This document shows, piece by piece, positions 1 through 8,416 of a DNA stretch of 64,000 nt. Every line of letters begins with the position of its first letter. Position 1 is the first letter of the stretch. The notes below the pieces were generated by a model that was not told the origin of the DNA, ran no database searches, and worked only from the letters and a program-made list of their open reading frames with translations. This DNA is from Thalassotalea loyana (GTDB taxonomy: Bacteria > Pseudomonadota > Gammaproteobacteria > Enterobacterales > Alteromonadaceae). The translations under genes were made by a program, and so were the position numbers. The stretch covers positions 496,001 through 560,000 of the forward strand of contig NZ_BSSV01000001.1 in NCBI RefSeq assembly GCF_030161435.1, in the 5' to 3' direction.

Positions 1-172
1 CCTTTTCAGTATCTACGAGCACAGAAATAACGCCCTTTTTCTCTAAAAAAGCGATGACATTTTGATTTTTAATGTGGCCAGCACCGGTTAACGTATACGT
101 TCCAGTTTGCTGAACAATATCGATAACGTACTCACCTACAGATAACGTTGATAACTCTTTTTCTAAAATCAT
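1..172 (-). CDS. Probable HD-GYP phosphodiesterase, N-terminus only
   Basis: Only the first 57 codons are inside the window; the gene reads leftward off the edge from an ATG at 172. The translation begins MILEKELSTLSVGEYVIDI and ends in a GVISVLVDTEK-like segment. This resembles the DUF3391 domain found at the N-terminus of many HD-GYP cyclic-di-GMP phosphodiesterases. That domain typically starts with a 'vGMYV' motif and ends in 'kGI..v.vDt'. The catalytic HD-GYP domain would lie outside the window, so its presence is inferred. The gene is divergent from motX. Confidence 0.55.
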   Translation of the reverse strand, partial: MILEKELSTLSVGEYVIDIVQQTGTYTLTGAGHIKNQNVIAFLEKKGVISVLVDTEK

Positions 173-372
173 TGAGAGTCTACTGCACCCTGTGAGGTCA
201 CTGAGAATTAAATCTAACTAATGACTTTTAATATAAACGTAAAGCGCTAAACTGACAATCATCGTGCGATAATTCAACAAATTAATGTTATTTTTGTGAG
301 CTAGCGCAAATTAGTAAACATTTTTGCGAGTGTGCCGATAACCTTGTATACGCCAAACTGAGAGTGTTATTT
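173..372. other. Intergenic region between the edge gene and motX
   Basis: This 200-bp AT-rich spacer separates two divergent genes. It holds the sigma-28 promoter of motX at 315-341. It also holds an imperfect palindrome at 257-274, AATCATCG-TG-CGATAATT with one mismatch, whose role is unknown. No gene was seen. Confidence 0.6.
315..341 (+). promoter_or_regulatory. Sigma-28 (FliA) promoter of motX
   Basis: TAAA at 315-318, a 15-nt spacer and GCCGATAA at 334-341 match the gammaproteobacterial FliA consensus TAAA-N15-GCCGATAA exactly. It lies about 30 nt upstream of the motX ATG. FliA control of motX is established in Vibrio, so the position and the gene agree. Confidence 0.85.
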
Positions 373-987
373 ATGTTGCGATTTTCTATTGTTTTCTCAA
401 TCTTAATGTTTCCATGCATTACATTAGGGCAAAATCTTCAAGCTGTGCAAATATATACAGACGACATGCTATTAGACTTGATTAAAGAAAATAAGCATTT
501 ATCACAAGTTGTCTTGGATGAATGTCAGTTAGTGCAGGATATTGAAGCGCGCGCAATCAAAGCTAAAAAACCAGGCTACCAATTTTTATGGGGTGATATG
601 TTGGCTTATGGCGTCTGTGTTAAGAAAGATGTCCCTCTTGGCTTACGCTACATGAAGCTTGCTGCTGATCAAGGTTTACCTGAGGCATTAGAGCAACTTG
701 GTCGGTACCACCATATCGGGAAATTTATGCAAGTTGATATCGATAAAGCGATCATATATTTGAAGGAAGCAGCAAGTGTAAATAACCTTAATGCACAACT
801 TCGATTAGCTAATTTGTATAATGAGGGCTATGGTAGTCCACTGGATTTTCCTGAGCTATATTCTCAGTTGCATCATGCGGTAACTGATGACAACAAAACA
901 CATCAAAAGATTGCAATGCAACTGAATCTTCTGGCAAATAAAATGCCTGAACACATCGTTAACCAAGCTAAAAAACAACGCTATTAG
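373..987 (+). CDS. motX: Sodium-type polar flagellar motor protein MotX
   Basis: MotX is a periplasmic protein that, with MotY, forms the T ring anchoring the PomAB stator in sodium-driven polar flagella. The 204-residue product has a signal peptide (MLRFSIVFSILMFPCITLGQ). A conserved region follows with motifs QLVQDIEARA, YQFLWGDMLAYGVCV and ALEQLGRYHH, all hallmarks of MotX. Sel1-like helical repeats cover roughly residues 75-165. I chose the ATG at 373 over the in-frame GTG at 364 because it starts the signal peptide directly and follows a GAGAG-type ribosome site. The sigma-28 promoter just upstream supports a flagellar role. A position next to rnr and rlmB is also seen in Vibrio. Confidence 0.92.
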   Translation: MLRFSIVFSILMFPCITLGQNLQAVQIYTDDMLLDLIKENKHLSQVVLDECQLVQDIEARAIKAKKPGYQFLWGDMLAYGVCVKKDVPLGLRYMKLAADQGLPEALEQLGRYHHIGKFMQVDIDKAIIYLKEAASVNNLNAQLRLANLYNEGYGSPLDFPELYSQLHHAVTDDNKTHQKIAMQLNLLANKMPEHIVNQAKKQRY

Positions 988-1011
988 GCCTATCAAATAA
1001 ATTTAATACCG

Positions 1012-1070
1012 ACAGTCACTTAATGCGGTATAATTGATAAAAAGCATCAATGAATAAAATAAGTGACTGT
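1012..1070 (+). repeat. Inverted repeat enclosing the rnr start codon
   Basis: ACAGTCACTTA at 1012-1022 is the exact reverse complement of TAAGTGACTGT at 1060-1070, giving an 11-bp stem around a 37-nt loop. The right arm contains the GTG start codon of rnr (1063-1065). A smaller stem, ATTGAT/ATCAAT at 1033-1038 and 1046-1051, is nested in the loop. In a transcript reading through from motX the start codon would be paired. Its regulatory meaning is inferred. Confidence 0.55.
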
Positions 1071-3474
1071 TAACGACCCACACTTCGAGCGCGAAGCAAA
1101 AAAATACGAAAAGCCGATTGCAAGTCGAGAATTGATTCTTGAGCTTGTTGGCCAAGCAAAAACACCTTTAAATTTTAAAGGTGTTTGCCAAGCTACGGGA
1201 ATCAGCGACGAAAACGGTAAGATTGCTCTTAAACGACGATTAAGGGCAATGGAACAGTCTGGCCAATTGTTTTTCAACAAGTTTAAGCAATACGTTATTC
1301 CAGCAAAGCGCGACGTTATTACCGGTAAAGTTATTGGTCATCGAGATGGTTATGGCTTTTTTGCTCCGGATGATGGAGGCAAAGACTACTTTATATCATC
1401 ACATGAGATGCAAAGAGTATTTCATGGAGATATCGCCGAGGGGATTTTACTGGAGCGCACGGATAAAAAAGGGCGCAAAGAAATTAGAATACTCGACGTA
1501 ATAGCGCCTCGAAAACATGGCATTGTTGGGCGCTTATTCAAAGAGCATAATATCACTTTTGTCGTTCCAGATGACGCACGTATTCAACAAGATATTTTGA
1601 TACCGCCAAAGCAAAATATGGGGGCGAAACATGGTCAAATGGTGGTTATTGACATTATTCAGCGACCATCAAAACATCGAAATGCAATGGCTAAAGTGGT
1701 TGAAGTTTTGGGTGATCACATGGCGCCAGGTATGGAAATTCAAATTGCGTTACGTGAACATGATTTGCCTCATGAGTTTCCTAAAAATGTGATTGCTGAA
1801 GTAGCTACGCTTGCTGATGAAGTTTCTGAAGAAGCGAAATTACCCCGAGTTGACCTCAGGGATTTGCCGCTTGTGACCATAGATGGTGAAGACGCAAGAG
1901 ACTTTGATGATGCGGTATTTTGTGAGCCTAAGAAAAGTGGTGGCTGGCGACTTTGGGTAGCGATTGCTGACGTAAGTTATTATGTTCGCCCGGGAAGCTC
2001 ACTCGATGATGAAGCTATTTCTCGTGGGAACTCTGTTTATTTTCCGTCACAAGTTATTCCGATGTTGCCGGAAAAGCTCTCTAATGGTCTGTGCTCATTA
2101 AACCCCGATGTTGATCGTTTGTGTATGGTATGCGAAATGACGGTCAGCGCCGCTGGCAAGCTATCGGGCAGCAAATTTTATCCAGCGGTTATGCGCTCTA
2201 AAGCCCGATTTACTTATACGAAAGTGGCGGCAATTCTAGATGGTAACGAAGAGTTACGTCAGCAATATGAGCCGCTTGTTGGTGATTTAGAAAATTTACA
2301 TGATATGTATGTAGCATTGACACATGCACGTGATTCTCGAGGCGCTATTGCGTTTGAAACGGAAGAGTCACAGTTTATTTTCAACGATGATAAGAAAATT
2401 GAGTCGATAGTTCCCTTAGTTCGCAATGATGCCCATAAGATGATCGAAGAGTGCATGATTTTGGCAAATGTTGCGACGGCTAAGTTTTTAGAGAAACACA
2501 ATATGCCGGGTTTATTTCGTGTACACGATAAGCCAAGTGAAGATAAGTACCGAAATTTCATCACTTATCTTGGTGAATTGGGTATTCAAATGCCATTCAA
2601 AGAAGAGCCTGAACCTTCTGATTATGGCCATATTTTGGCAAAAGTTGCGGAACGACCAGACCAAGAATTGATTCAAACTATGTTACTGCGCTCAATGAAG
2701 CAGGCCGTTTATCAAAGTGAAAATATTGGGCATTTCGGATTGGCGCTGACACAATATAGTCATTTTACCTCGCCGATAAGACGTTATCCCGATTTAGTGG
2801 TTCATCGTGTTATTAAAGCGGTCTTGGAAAAGCAAGCCGCTAATGATTCAAACGCTGGACACCATACTTACACCGAAGAGCAAGTAACAGAGCTTGGCGA
2901 ACATTGCTCAATGACAGAGCGTCGAGCCGATGATGCGACCCGTGATGTTGCAGATTGGCTTAAATGCGAATACATGCAGGACCACGTAGGTGATCACTTT
3001 ACTGGAGTGATTTCAACAGTTACCAATTTTGGTTTGTTTGTTCGCCTTCAAGATCTGCATATTGAAGGTCTTGTTCATATAACCTCACTTGGCCGAGATT
3101 TTTATCACTTTGATGATGTGCGGATGTGCTTATCAGGTGAGAATACGGGTAAGAAGTATCACGTGGGTGACGTTCTCGCAGTGCAGGTAGCAGCAGTTAA
3201 CCTTGATGAAAAGAAAATTGATCTTGTTCTTCAAGGGGAAAATGCAACGATAAAGAAAGCTAAACCATTGCCTGGAGCTAGAAAAGCCCAATCACCTAAG
3301 AAGAAAAAAGGAAAATCCAAAGCTCAGGCGGGAGCACAGAGTGCTGTGCGTGAGTTTGAAAAGCCAGGCAAGGGCAAAAAGAAGAACAAGCCAGAAAAAT
3401 CCAAAGCGAAAAAACGCAAGGCTAGAAAGTCTAGGCCAGGTAAAAACGCGCGTAAAGCTGCAAAAACAAAGTAA
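1063..3474 (+). CDS. rnr: Ribonuclease R
   Basis: RNase R is a 3'-to-5' exoribonuclease that degrades structured RNA and takes part in rRNA quality control and cold adaptation. The 803-residue protein has an N-terminal winged-helix domain (about 20-85) and cold-shock-like OB domains (about 85-250). The RNB catalytic domain follows, with the metal-binding DGEDARDFDDAV motif near residue 274. An S1 domain lies at about 645-725, followed by a long Lys/Arg-rich tail. The GTG start follows directly on an in-frame TAA at 1060, so no longer version is possible. No strong Shine-Dalgarno site is visible and the start lies inside an inverted repeat. rlmB follows 18 nt downstream, suggesting an rnr-rlmB operon. 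Confidence 0.96.
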   Translation: MTVNDPHFEREAKKYEKPIASRELILELVGQAKTPLNFKGVCQATGISDENGKIALKRRLRAMEQSGQLFFNKFKQYVIPAKRDVITGKVIGHRDGYGFFAPDDGGKDYFISSHEMQRVFHGDIAEGILLERTDKKGRKEIRILDVIAPRKHGIVGRLFKEHNITFVVPDDARIQQDILIPPKQNMGAKHGQMVVIDIIQRPSKHRNAMAKVVEVLGDHMAPGMEIQIALREHDLPHEFPKNVIAEVATLADEVSEEAKLPRVDLRDLPLVTIDGEDARDFDDAVFCEPKKSGGWRLWVAIADVSYYVRPGSSLDDEAISRGNSVYFPSQVIPMLPEKLSNGLCSLNPDVDRLCMVCEMTVSAAGKLSGSKFYPAVMRSKARFTYTKVAAILDGNEELRQQYEPLVGDLENLHDMYVALTHARDSRGAIAFETEESQFIFNDDKKIESIVPLVRNDAHKMIEECMILANVATAKFLEKHNMPGLFRVHDKPSEDKYRNFITYLGELGIQMPFKEEPEPSDYGHILAKVAERPDQELIQTMLLRSMKQAVYQSENIGHFGLALTQYSHFTSPIRRYPDLVVHRVIKAVLEKQAANDSNAGHHTYTEEQVTELGEHCSMTERRADDATRDVADWLKCEYMQDHVGDHFTGVISTVTNFGLFVRLQDLHIEGLVHITSLGRDFYHFDDVRMCLSGENTGKKYHVGDVLAVQVAAVNLDEKKIDLVLQGENATIKKAKPLPGARKAQSPKKKKGKSKAQAGAQSAVREFEKPGKGKKKNKPEKSKAKKRKARKSRPGKNARKAAKTK

Positions 3475-3492
3475 GAAATTAAGAAGAATACT

Positions 3493-4251
3493 ATGTCAAA
3501 ACAAAGCGATGTTGTCTTGGGAATCCACGCTGTTCAAGCATTGATTGAGCGGTCTCCAGAGCGGTTTATTGAAATGTGGGTCCTAAAAGGTCGTGATGAT
3601 GAACGTATGCTGCCAATCATCAATTTGGCTCGCAAATATAAAATACCATGTCAATTTGTTCACCGAAAAGCGCTCGACGATAAGAGCCAGGGTGAGCAAC
3701 ATCAAGGTGTTATTGCTCGTATCACTCCAAACAAGCAATATAATGAAAATGACTTAGATGAAATTATCTCAAACTCTGAGCGAATGGATATCCCGCCATT
3801 TTTGCTAATACTTGATGGGGTAACGGATCCTCACAATCTTGGAGCATGTTTACGAAACGCTGATGCTGCTGGTGTACAGGCCATTATCGTGCCAAAAGAT
3901 AAAGCGGCAAAGATTACAGCAACTGTACGTAAAGTGGCAGTAGGTGCTGCAGAAACAGTGCCACTGGTTCAAGTGACCAATCTTGCTCGCACAATGAAAC
4001 ATCTGCAACAATTAGGGGTGTGGATAGTGGGTACGGCAGGAGAGACGGATACTAGCTTATACGATGTGAAATTAAGTGGTCCTTTAGCACTTGTTATGGG
4101 AGCAGAAGGTAAAGGCATGCGCAGACTGACGCGAGAAAATTGTGATGAGCTAGTTAAATTGCCGATGGCTGGTGCTGTTTCAAGCTTGAATGTATCGGTT
4201 GCTACGGGTATTTGCCTTTTTGAAATTGTTCGCCAGCGAATTCAAAAATAA
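3493..4251 (+). CDS. rlmB: 23S rRNA (guanosine-2'-O-)-methyltransferase RlmB
   Basis: RlmB is a SpoU-class (SPOUT) methyltransferase that methylates the 2'-O of G2251 in the peptidyl-transferase P loop of 23S rRNA. The 252-residue protein has the N-terminal RNA-binding domain (about 1-75). Its knotted C-terminal domain shows the three SpoU motifs: [16 protein letters not shown] (around 113), the LVMGAEGKG segment (around 200) and [14 protein letters not shown] (around 220). The start ATG follows an AAGAAG-type ribosome site 18 nt after rnr, the common gammaproteobacterial rnr-rlmB pairing. Confidence 0.96.
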   Translation: MSKQSDVVLGIHAVQALIERSPERFIEMWVLKGRDDERMLPIINLARKYKIPCQFVHRKALDDKSQGEQHQGVIARITPNKQYNENDLDEIISNSERMDIPPFLLILDGVTDPHNLGACLRNADAAGVQAIIVPKDKAAKITATVRKVAVGAAETVPLVQVTNLARTMKHLQQLGVWIVGTAGETDTSLYDVKLSGPLALVMGAEGKGMRRLTRENCDELVKLPMAGAVSSLNVSVATGICLFEIVRQRIQK

Positions 4252-4341
4252 ACCACTAAACGATTAAAACTTAATTTATCTCAAGCTAGTCTAATTTTTT
4301 TGTGTTATAAATTTGTAAGTGCATATTATTAGGAGATTTTT

Positions 4342-5205
4342 ATGAGTCATATTCTTGTGGTCGCTGATTTGTTAGATGGTAATCCCGTCGCAATGTTAAA
4401 AGCAAGCGAGCTTGCTGAACAACACGGTATGCCTGTGAAATTTGTTTTTTTCTGCCATGACAATATTACTCATTTAGATTGTGATCTTGAGCAAATGCAA
4501 GCTGATATCATCAGTAAGGTGAAAGAGCGCTCAGAGGCGTTATTAGCCGAGCATGTGCCTGCAGATATTGACTACAGCTGTGAAGTCGTTTGGGAAAAAC
4601 GAATTCATCAGTGGGTTAATCGTTATGTCAAAGAAAACCAAGTCAGTTTTGTTGTCAAAACAGGGCATCGTACAGAAACTCTGATGTATACGTCTACCGA
4701 TTGGCATTTGCTGCGAGAATGTGAAGCGCCAATTTATCTATCATCTGAAAAACAATGGCGAAGATCCCAGCACGTGTTAGCTGCGATAGATCTTGAGACC
4801 AAAAATGAAGAGAAGCTTGCGTTAAATGATAAAATATTAGCGCAAGCAAAAGACTTAGCAGCTGCGTCAAAGAGTGATCTTCACGTTTGTTACACTGTCC
4901 CTTTTTCTCGTCTACTCAACGATTTCGGATTACAGTACAAAGACGAAGTTGAGATCAAAGCAAATAAGAAGCTTAAGCCTGTTATTGAAGCGTTAGCAAA
5001 CGAACATAATATCCCGTTAGAGCATTTTCATTTGAAAGCAGGCGAGCCAGAGAAAGTTATTCCAAGCACCGCAGCGAAAGTTAAAGCGGCGGTCGTGGTC
5101 CTTGGTATCGTTGGTCGTAAAGGACTAAGTGGTAGCATTATTGGTAATACAGCCGAGCAAATACTTACGCTATTAAAGACCGATTTATTAGCGATAAAAC
5201 CATAA
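4342..5205 (+). CDS. Universal stress protein, tandem UspA domains (UspE-like)
   Basis: The 287-residue protein has two UspA folds, about residues 1-137 and 143-287, the arrangement of UspE. The second half ends in an ATP-binding-type loop, GIVGRKGLSGSIIGNTAEQ, matching the G-2x-G-9x-G pattern of nucleotide-binding Usp domains but with GN where G-S/T is usual. The first half lacks that loop. A good ribosome site (AGGAG) precedes the ATG. The gene stands alone between rlmB and a shared terminator. Usp proteins support survival in stress and stationary phase; the substrate or partner is unknown. Confidence 0.85.
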   Translation: MSHILVVADLLDGNPVAMLKASELAEQHGMPVKFVFFCHDNITHLDCDLEQMQADIISKVKERSEALLAEHVPADIDYSCEVVWEKRIHQWVNRYVKENQVSFVVKTGHRTETLMYTSTDWHLLRECEAPIYLSSEKQWRRSQHVLAAIDLETKNEEKLALNDKILAQAKDLAAASKSDLHVCYTVPFSRLLNDFGLQYKDEVEIKANKKLKPVIEALANEHNIPLEHFHLKAGEPEKVIPSTAAKVKAAVVVLGIVGRKGLSGSIIGNTAEQILTLLKTDLLAIKP

Positions 5206-5230
5206 ACAGATCATATGTGCAAAATAGAAA

Positions 5231-5256
5231 AGCCGGCAATAACGCCGGCTTTTTAT
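5231..5256. terminator. Bidirectional intrinsic terminator
   Basis: AGCCGGC at 5231-5237 pairs with GCCGGCT at 5244-5250 across a 6-nt loop, flanked by an A run on the left and a T run on the right. It serves the plus-strand Usp gene and also the convergent minus-strand gene, whose stop codon is at 5253-5255. Confidence 0.9.
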
Positions 5257-6122
5257 TGTGGGTGTAATGTTAGCCATAAGGGAGTACCTATAAACTGGGA
5301 AACATCAGGCAAAGAATCATTAACTAGATGAAAATATTGTCGATCTCGCCATTGAGAGAGTGGAAAGATACCTAATGTTGTTGAATGATTCTCCATTAGC
5401 CTTTGCAAACTCCCATCTTCTAATGCCTTTAATAGCCCTGTTTCTATTTGCATGGCAAGTTCAATATTGTCACGACTAGTAAAAAAATACATTGGAAATG
5501 GATATTGGAGGATTGTTTCATCGTAGATGACTAAATTAGGGTATTTTAATTTAGCTTTTTCTAACTCACCATAGCCCTCGTAAATTGCTCGAGGAAAGTA
5601 ATCACAGCGGCCTTGTACAAGCATTTTGAACATTAGATCAAAACGAGCAACTCTTAATACATGATAGCCATTTGCTTCAAGTATATCTGAATCGGGCCAG
5701 TGCTCTCCTTGGCAGGCAATTTTTTGCTTTAAGCGTGCTTCAGATATATTTGTGAAATCTAATAAATCTTGCTGTTTAATAATTGATATGCGATAGCCGA
5801 GTAATCCTTTAAAAAGAGGAACTTTTATCGGTAGCATTATCGATTCTCTTGTTTTATTGGAGCCAGTCCAATAAACATTGATGATATTTTCTTGGAGTAA
5901 TTTAATTGCTCTACCTTGTGTCGTTTGTCCACTGTCTAAGATAATGACATTTTGGTAGGGACTATTGTCGCGTGTTTTCGCTAATGCCAAGTTGAGTAAT
6001 TCAACAAAATAAGCGTGCGCAGTGTCTTCACTAGATTGCTGCCCCGCAATGATGATGTTTTTACTCAGGCTATTCCAAGAAATAAGTAAGCCAAACAACC
6101 ACAGATAAAGAAAGCGTCTCAC
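5253..6122 (-). CDS. Periplasmic solute-binding-like protein (type 2 fold)
   Basis: The 289-residue product has a signal peptide (MRRFLYLWLFGLLISWNSLS). The mature region resembles the SBP_bac_3-like orphan binding proteins common in Alteromonadales, with segments such as GYRISII, IACQGEHWPDSDIL and GRCDYFPRAIYEGY. No ABC permease or ATPase lies next to it, so it may act in sensing rather than transport. The start is GTG at 6122, preceded by an AGGT-type ribosome site. It lies downstream of, and is co-oriented with, a chemoreceptor gene 111 bp away. A link between the two is only suggested by proximity. Confidence 0.7.
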   Translation of the reverse strand: MRRFLYLWLFGLLISWNSLSKNIIIAGQQSSEDTAHAYFVELLNLALAKTRDNSPYQNVIILDSGQTTQGRAIKLLQENIINVYWTGSNKTRESIMLPIKVPLFKGLLGYRISIIKQQDLLDFTNISEARLKQKIACQGEHWPDSDILEANGYHVLRVARFDLMFKMLVQGRCDYFPRAIYEGYGELEKAKLKYPNLVIYDETILQYPFPMYFFTSRDNIELAMQIETGLLKALEDGSLQRLMENHSTTLGIFPLSQWRDRQYFHLVNDSLPDVSQFIGTPLWLTLHPQ

Positions 6123-6233
6123 GATTACCTATTCAAATTAATGCGTCTCCTTTCACTATAGAACTTTAGATAAGCTTTGGACAATATTCGTGAGAGATAC
6201 GAGTGCCACTAAGACACTCGTATCAGGGGAAGG

Positions 6234-8066
6234 TTACCGATATTTTAACTCAAGCAACTGTTCGGTTTTTCTGTTCGCCAAAATAGATGAGTGAAGGCTC
6301 GATTTGGCTTGACCCACGAGTTGATCGCTTCCGTCTTTAATGTCAGTGATATTCTCGGCGATTTCATGAATGGCTGTACTCTGTTCTTTAACCGCTCTTG
6401 CAATGTGCTCTGTCAGGTCGTGAATAGTATCAACTTCCAAAATAATGTCATTTAATGTGGCCGACGACGCTTCAATTTGTGCAACATTCTCTAGGCTATT
6501 TTGACTGCAAACATTTACTTTCTTAACCGCATCTGCGGTGAAATGTTGGAGCTCATTAATGATATTCGTTATTTGTTCTGTTGAGGTTTGTGTCCGATTA
6601 GCCAGGGATCTTACTTCATCTGCAACGACTGAAAAGCCTTTACCTAATTCGCCTGCTCGGGCTGCTTCTATCGCGGCATTCAGTGCTAGAAGGTTAGTTT
6701 GATCTGCAATACCTTTGATTTCTTCAATAAACTCATTGATAGACAAACATTTTGCTTCTAGTGCATCGATATCTTTGGCTGAGTCTGCAAGGTCTTGGGC
6801 ATTTTCAGATAAAAAAGCATTGAGCTCATTGAGTTGATCTGTACCTTGATGTGCTTGCTTAGAGATTAACTTTGCTGTCTTGGCTGTAGACTGAGTACTC
6901 TCAACAATCTCGCTCGTCGATGCTTCAAGTTGTACGGTTGCTGCCGATACTTGCTCTGATTTTATCGACTGCTGTCTCAGACTGTCTTCCGTTATTCTTG
7001 CTTGATCTTGTGCAGCATTACTCACTTCTCTTAGTTCCTCTACGGCAATATTCATTTGATGCGTGAAGGTAATGAAGTTATTAATGGCATCGATAACTTG
7101 ACCAAACTCGTCCTCAGTTTCTTTAACAACTTGTTTAGAGAAGTCACGGGTTGAGATTATTTGTTCAATTGCTTCAACTGCACTTTTTATCGGTGAAGTG
7201 ATAATTCCAATTAACTTGAAGATGAATGTTGTGAGTGCGCCTGAAATTACGATAAATGATAGTAACGCGCCCCAAAATGCCACGACTTCTCTGCTGGCAA
7301 TTGTGTCGTTGGCACTAGCAATCGTCTGTTTTAACAATTGTTCTGATTGGTGAACAGCCGCGCGCATTTCCCCTCGAATACCGCTTGTTTGATCTAAGCC
7401 TATTGTTCTATCCATTTCAAAGTAATTGGTAAACGCGAGTTGGTATTGATCGAGATAAGCAATAGCTTCGGGATATGCCCTCAATGAGCTTCTTAGTTCT
7501 TCCACTGTTGCATATAATCGCTCTACATACTTTATTTCGCCTCGCAGCATATAGTCTTTTTCATGACGTCTTATCATCAATAAGGTCACCGTATTTTCAG
7601 CATCGTTGTGCGCTTGTAGTATGCTCTCTATGTTATGTGTGGCAGCTCTTAATTCACCATATTTACCTGAATTTTTATCTAAGCCTTTAGTTATCATTGC
7701 TGATTCAAGTGCTTTAAATTGATTTCTATATTCAACAAGATACTGTTTTAGCTGCTGTACTGGGATGTTCGCGTCTAATGACTCATTAATTTTAGCTAGT
7801 TCATCAAGATCAGCTAACAACAGCTCAAAGTTTTTTTGGTGCTTCTCACCATATTTTAAGTCCTGGCGTATGATAAAGTCTTTTTCGTTACGACGTAATT
7901 GAAGCGCGCTTACTTCAATCGATTGCACGATTTGCTTGGCGTTATCGAGTTGCCTAATTTGATGGGAGAACAGGTTGTTGGTGATGAGGAGTATTAATAA
8001 GCCTGTAATAACTGACATTAATAATATAAGTAATTTTCGCTTGAGCGAAAGCGTGCGAGAAGGCAT
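6234..8066 (-). CDS. Methyl-accepting chemotaxis protein with HBM-type sensor
   Basis: This transmembrane chemoreceptor signals to CheA/CheW. The 610-residue protein has TM1 at about 12-30 and a periplasmic helical sensor at about 35-262. TM2 is at about 263-287, followed by HAMP (about 288-345) and a cytoplasmic signalling domain with the hairpin tip motif [20 protein letters not shown] near 455. The sensor contains two copies of an RRxEKDxxxR motif ([10 protein letters not shown] near 59 and [10 protein letters not shown] near 165). Such pairs mark the helical bimodular (HBM) sensor known from Pseudomonas McpS, which binds organic acids. The ligand here is not known. Confidence 0.92.
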   Translation of the reverse strand: MPSRTLSLKRKLLILLMSVITGLLILLITNNLFSHQIRQLDNAKQIVQSIEVSALQLRRNEKDFIIRQDLKYGEKHQKNFELLLADLDELAKINESLDANIPVQQLKQYLVEYRNQFKALESAMITKGLDKNSGKYGELRAATHNIESILQAHNDAENTVTLLMIRRHEKDYMLRGEIKYVERLYATVEELRSSLRAYPEAIAYLDQYQLAFTNYFEMDRTIGLDQTSGIRGEMRAAVHQSEQLLKQTIASANDTIASREVVAFWGALLSFIVISGALTTFIFKLIGIITSPIKSAVEAIEQIISTRDFSKQVVKETEDEFGQVIDAINNFITFTHQMNIAVEELREVSNAAQDQARITEDSLRQQSIKSEQVSAATVQLEASTSEIVESTQSTAKTAKLISKQAHQGTDQLNELNAFLSENAQDLADSAKDIDALEAKCLSINEFIEEIKGIADQTNLLALNAAIEAARAGELGKGFSVVADEVRSLANRTQTSTEQITNIINELQHFTADAVKKVNVCSQNSLENVAQIEASSATLNDIILEVDTIHDLTEHIARAVKEQSTAIHEIAENITDIKDGSDQLVGQAKSSLHSSILANRKTEQLLELKYR

Positions 8067-8386
8067 AACTAATCCCTTAATTTATCGTTCTTATTGTTAA
8101 AATTAGTCGACTTTTTCTAATTTTGAAATAAAAATGTCATATTTCTGTAACAAAAGCTTCATCTTTCTTCTTTTTTTGTGATTTTAAATGTAAATAGATG
8201 TGTTTTCGCTGACGTTCTCGACAAAGTCCATACTTTTAGTGTGGCTAATCAATAAAGCTGTTAGGGTGAAATGGTCTGTAGCTAAGGTGTTTTGTGGCTT
8301 AGGAGAATTTGCATTAACATTAATATTCGACGAAACTTATAAAAAACGTACTTGATATCAATATTATTTAACTTGGAGTTATCGTT
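8067..8386. other. Intergenic region between divergent sensory genes
   Basis: About 320 bp of AT-rich sequence separate the chemoreceptor gene (minus) from the binding-protein gene (plus). A ribosome site, TTGGAG, is visible at 8373-8378 near the right end. I saw no gene, no convincing hairpin and no sigma-28 promoter for the chemoreceptor here. Confidence 0.5.
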
Positions 8387-8416
8387 ATTTACTACGTTTA
8401 TTTAGCCATATTCTTC

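Noticed and set aside
257-274. Imperfect palindrome as an operator for motX
   Set aside because: It has a mismatch and no known regulator match; too weak to call.
364-372. GTG at 364 as the motX start
   Set aside because: The ATG at 373 gives a normal signal peptide and better spacing to GAGAG.
1029-1034. Perfect TATAAT upstream of rnr as a promoter
   Set aside because: No recognisable -35 element at a proper distance, so not listed as a promoter.
1050-1073. Seven-codon open frame (MNKISDC) overlapping the rnr start
   Set aside because: It has no ribosome site and is explained by chance in AT-rich sequence; kept only as a note.
3341-3544. Lys/Arg-rich frame overlapping the end of rnr and start of rlmB
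   Set aside because: It is a shadow of the basic tail of RNase R in another frame.
8083-8110. Sigma-28 promoter for the chemoreceptor gene (TTATCGTT on the plus strand)
   Set aside because: The -10 element is only partial and no TTTA lies at the required 15-nt spacing.
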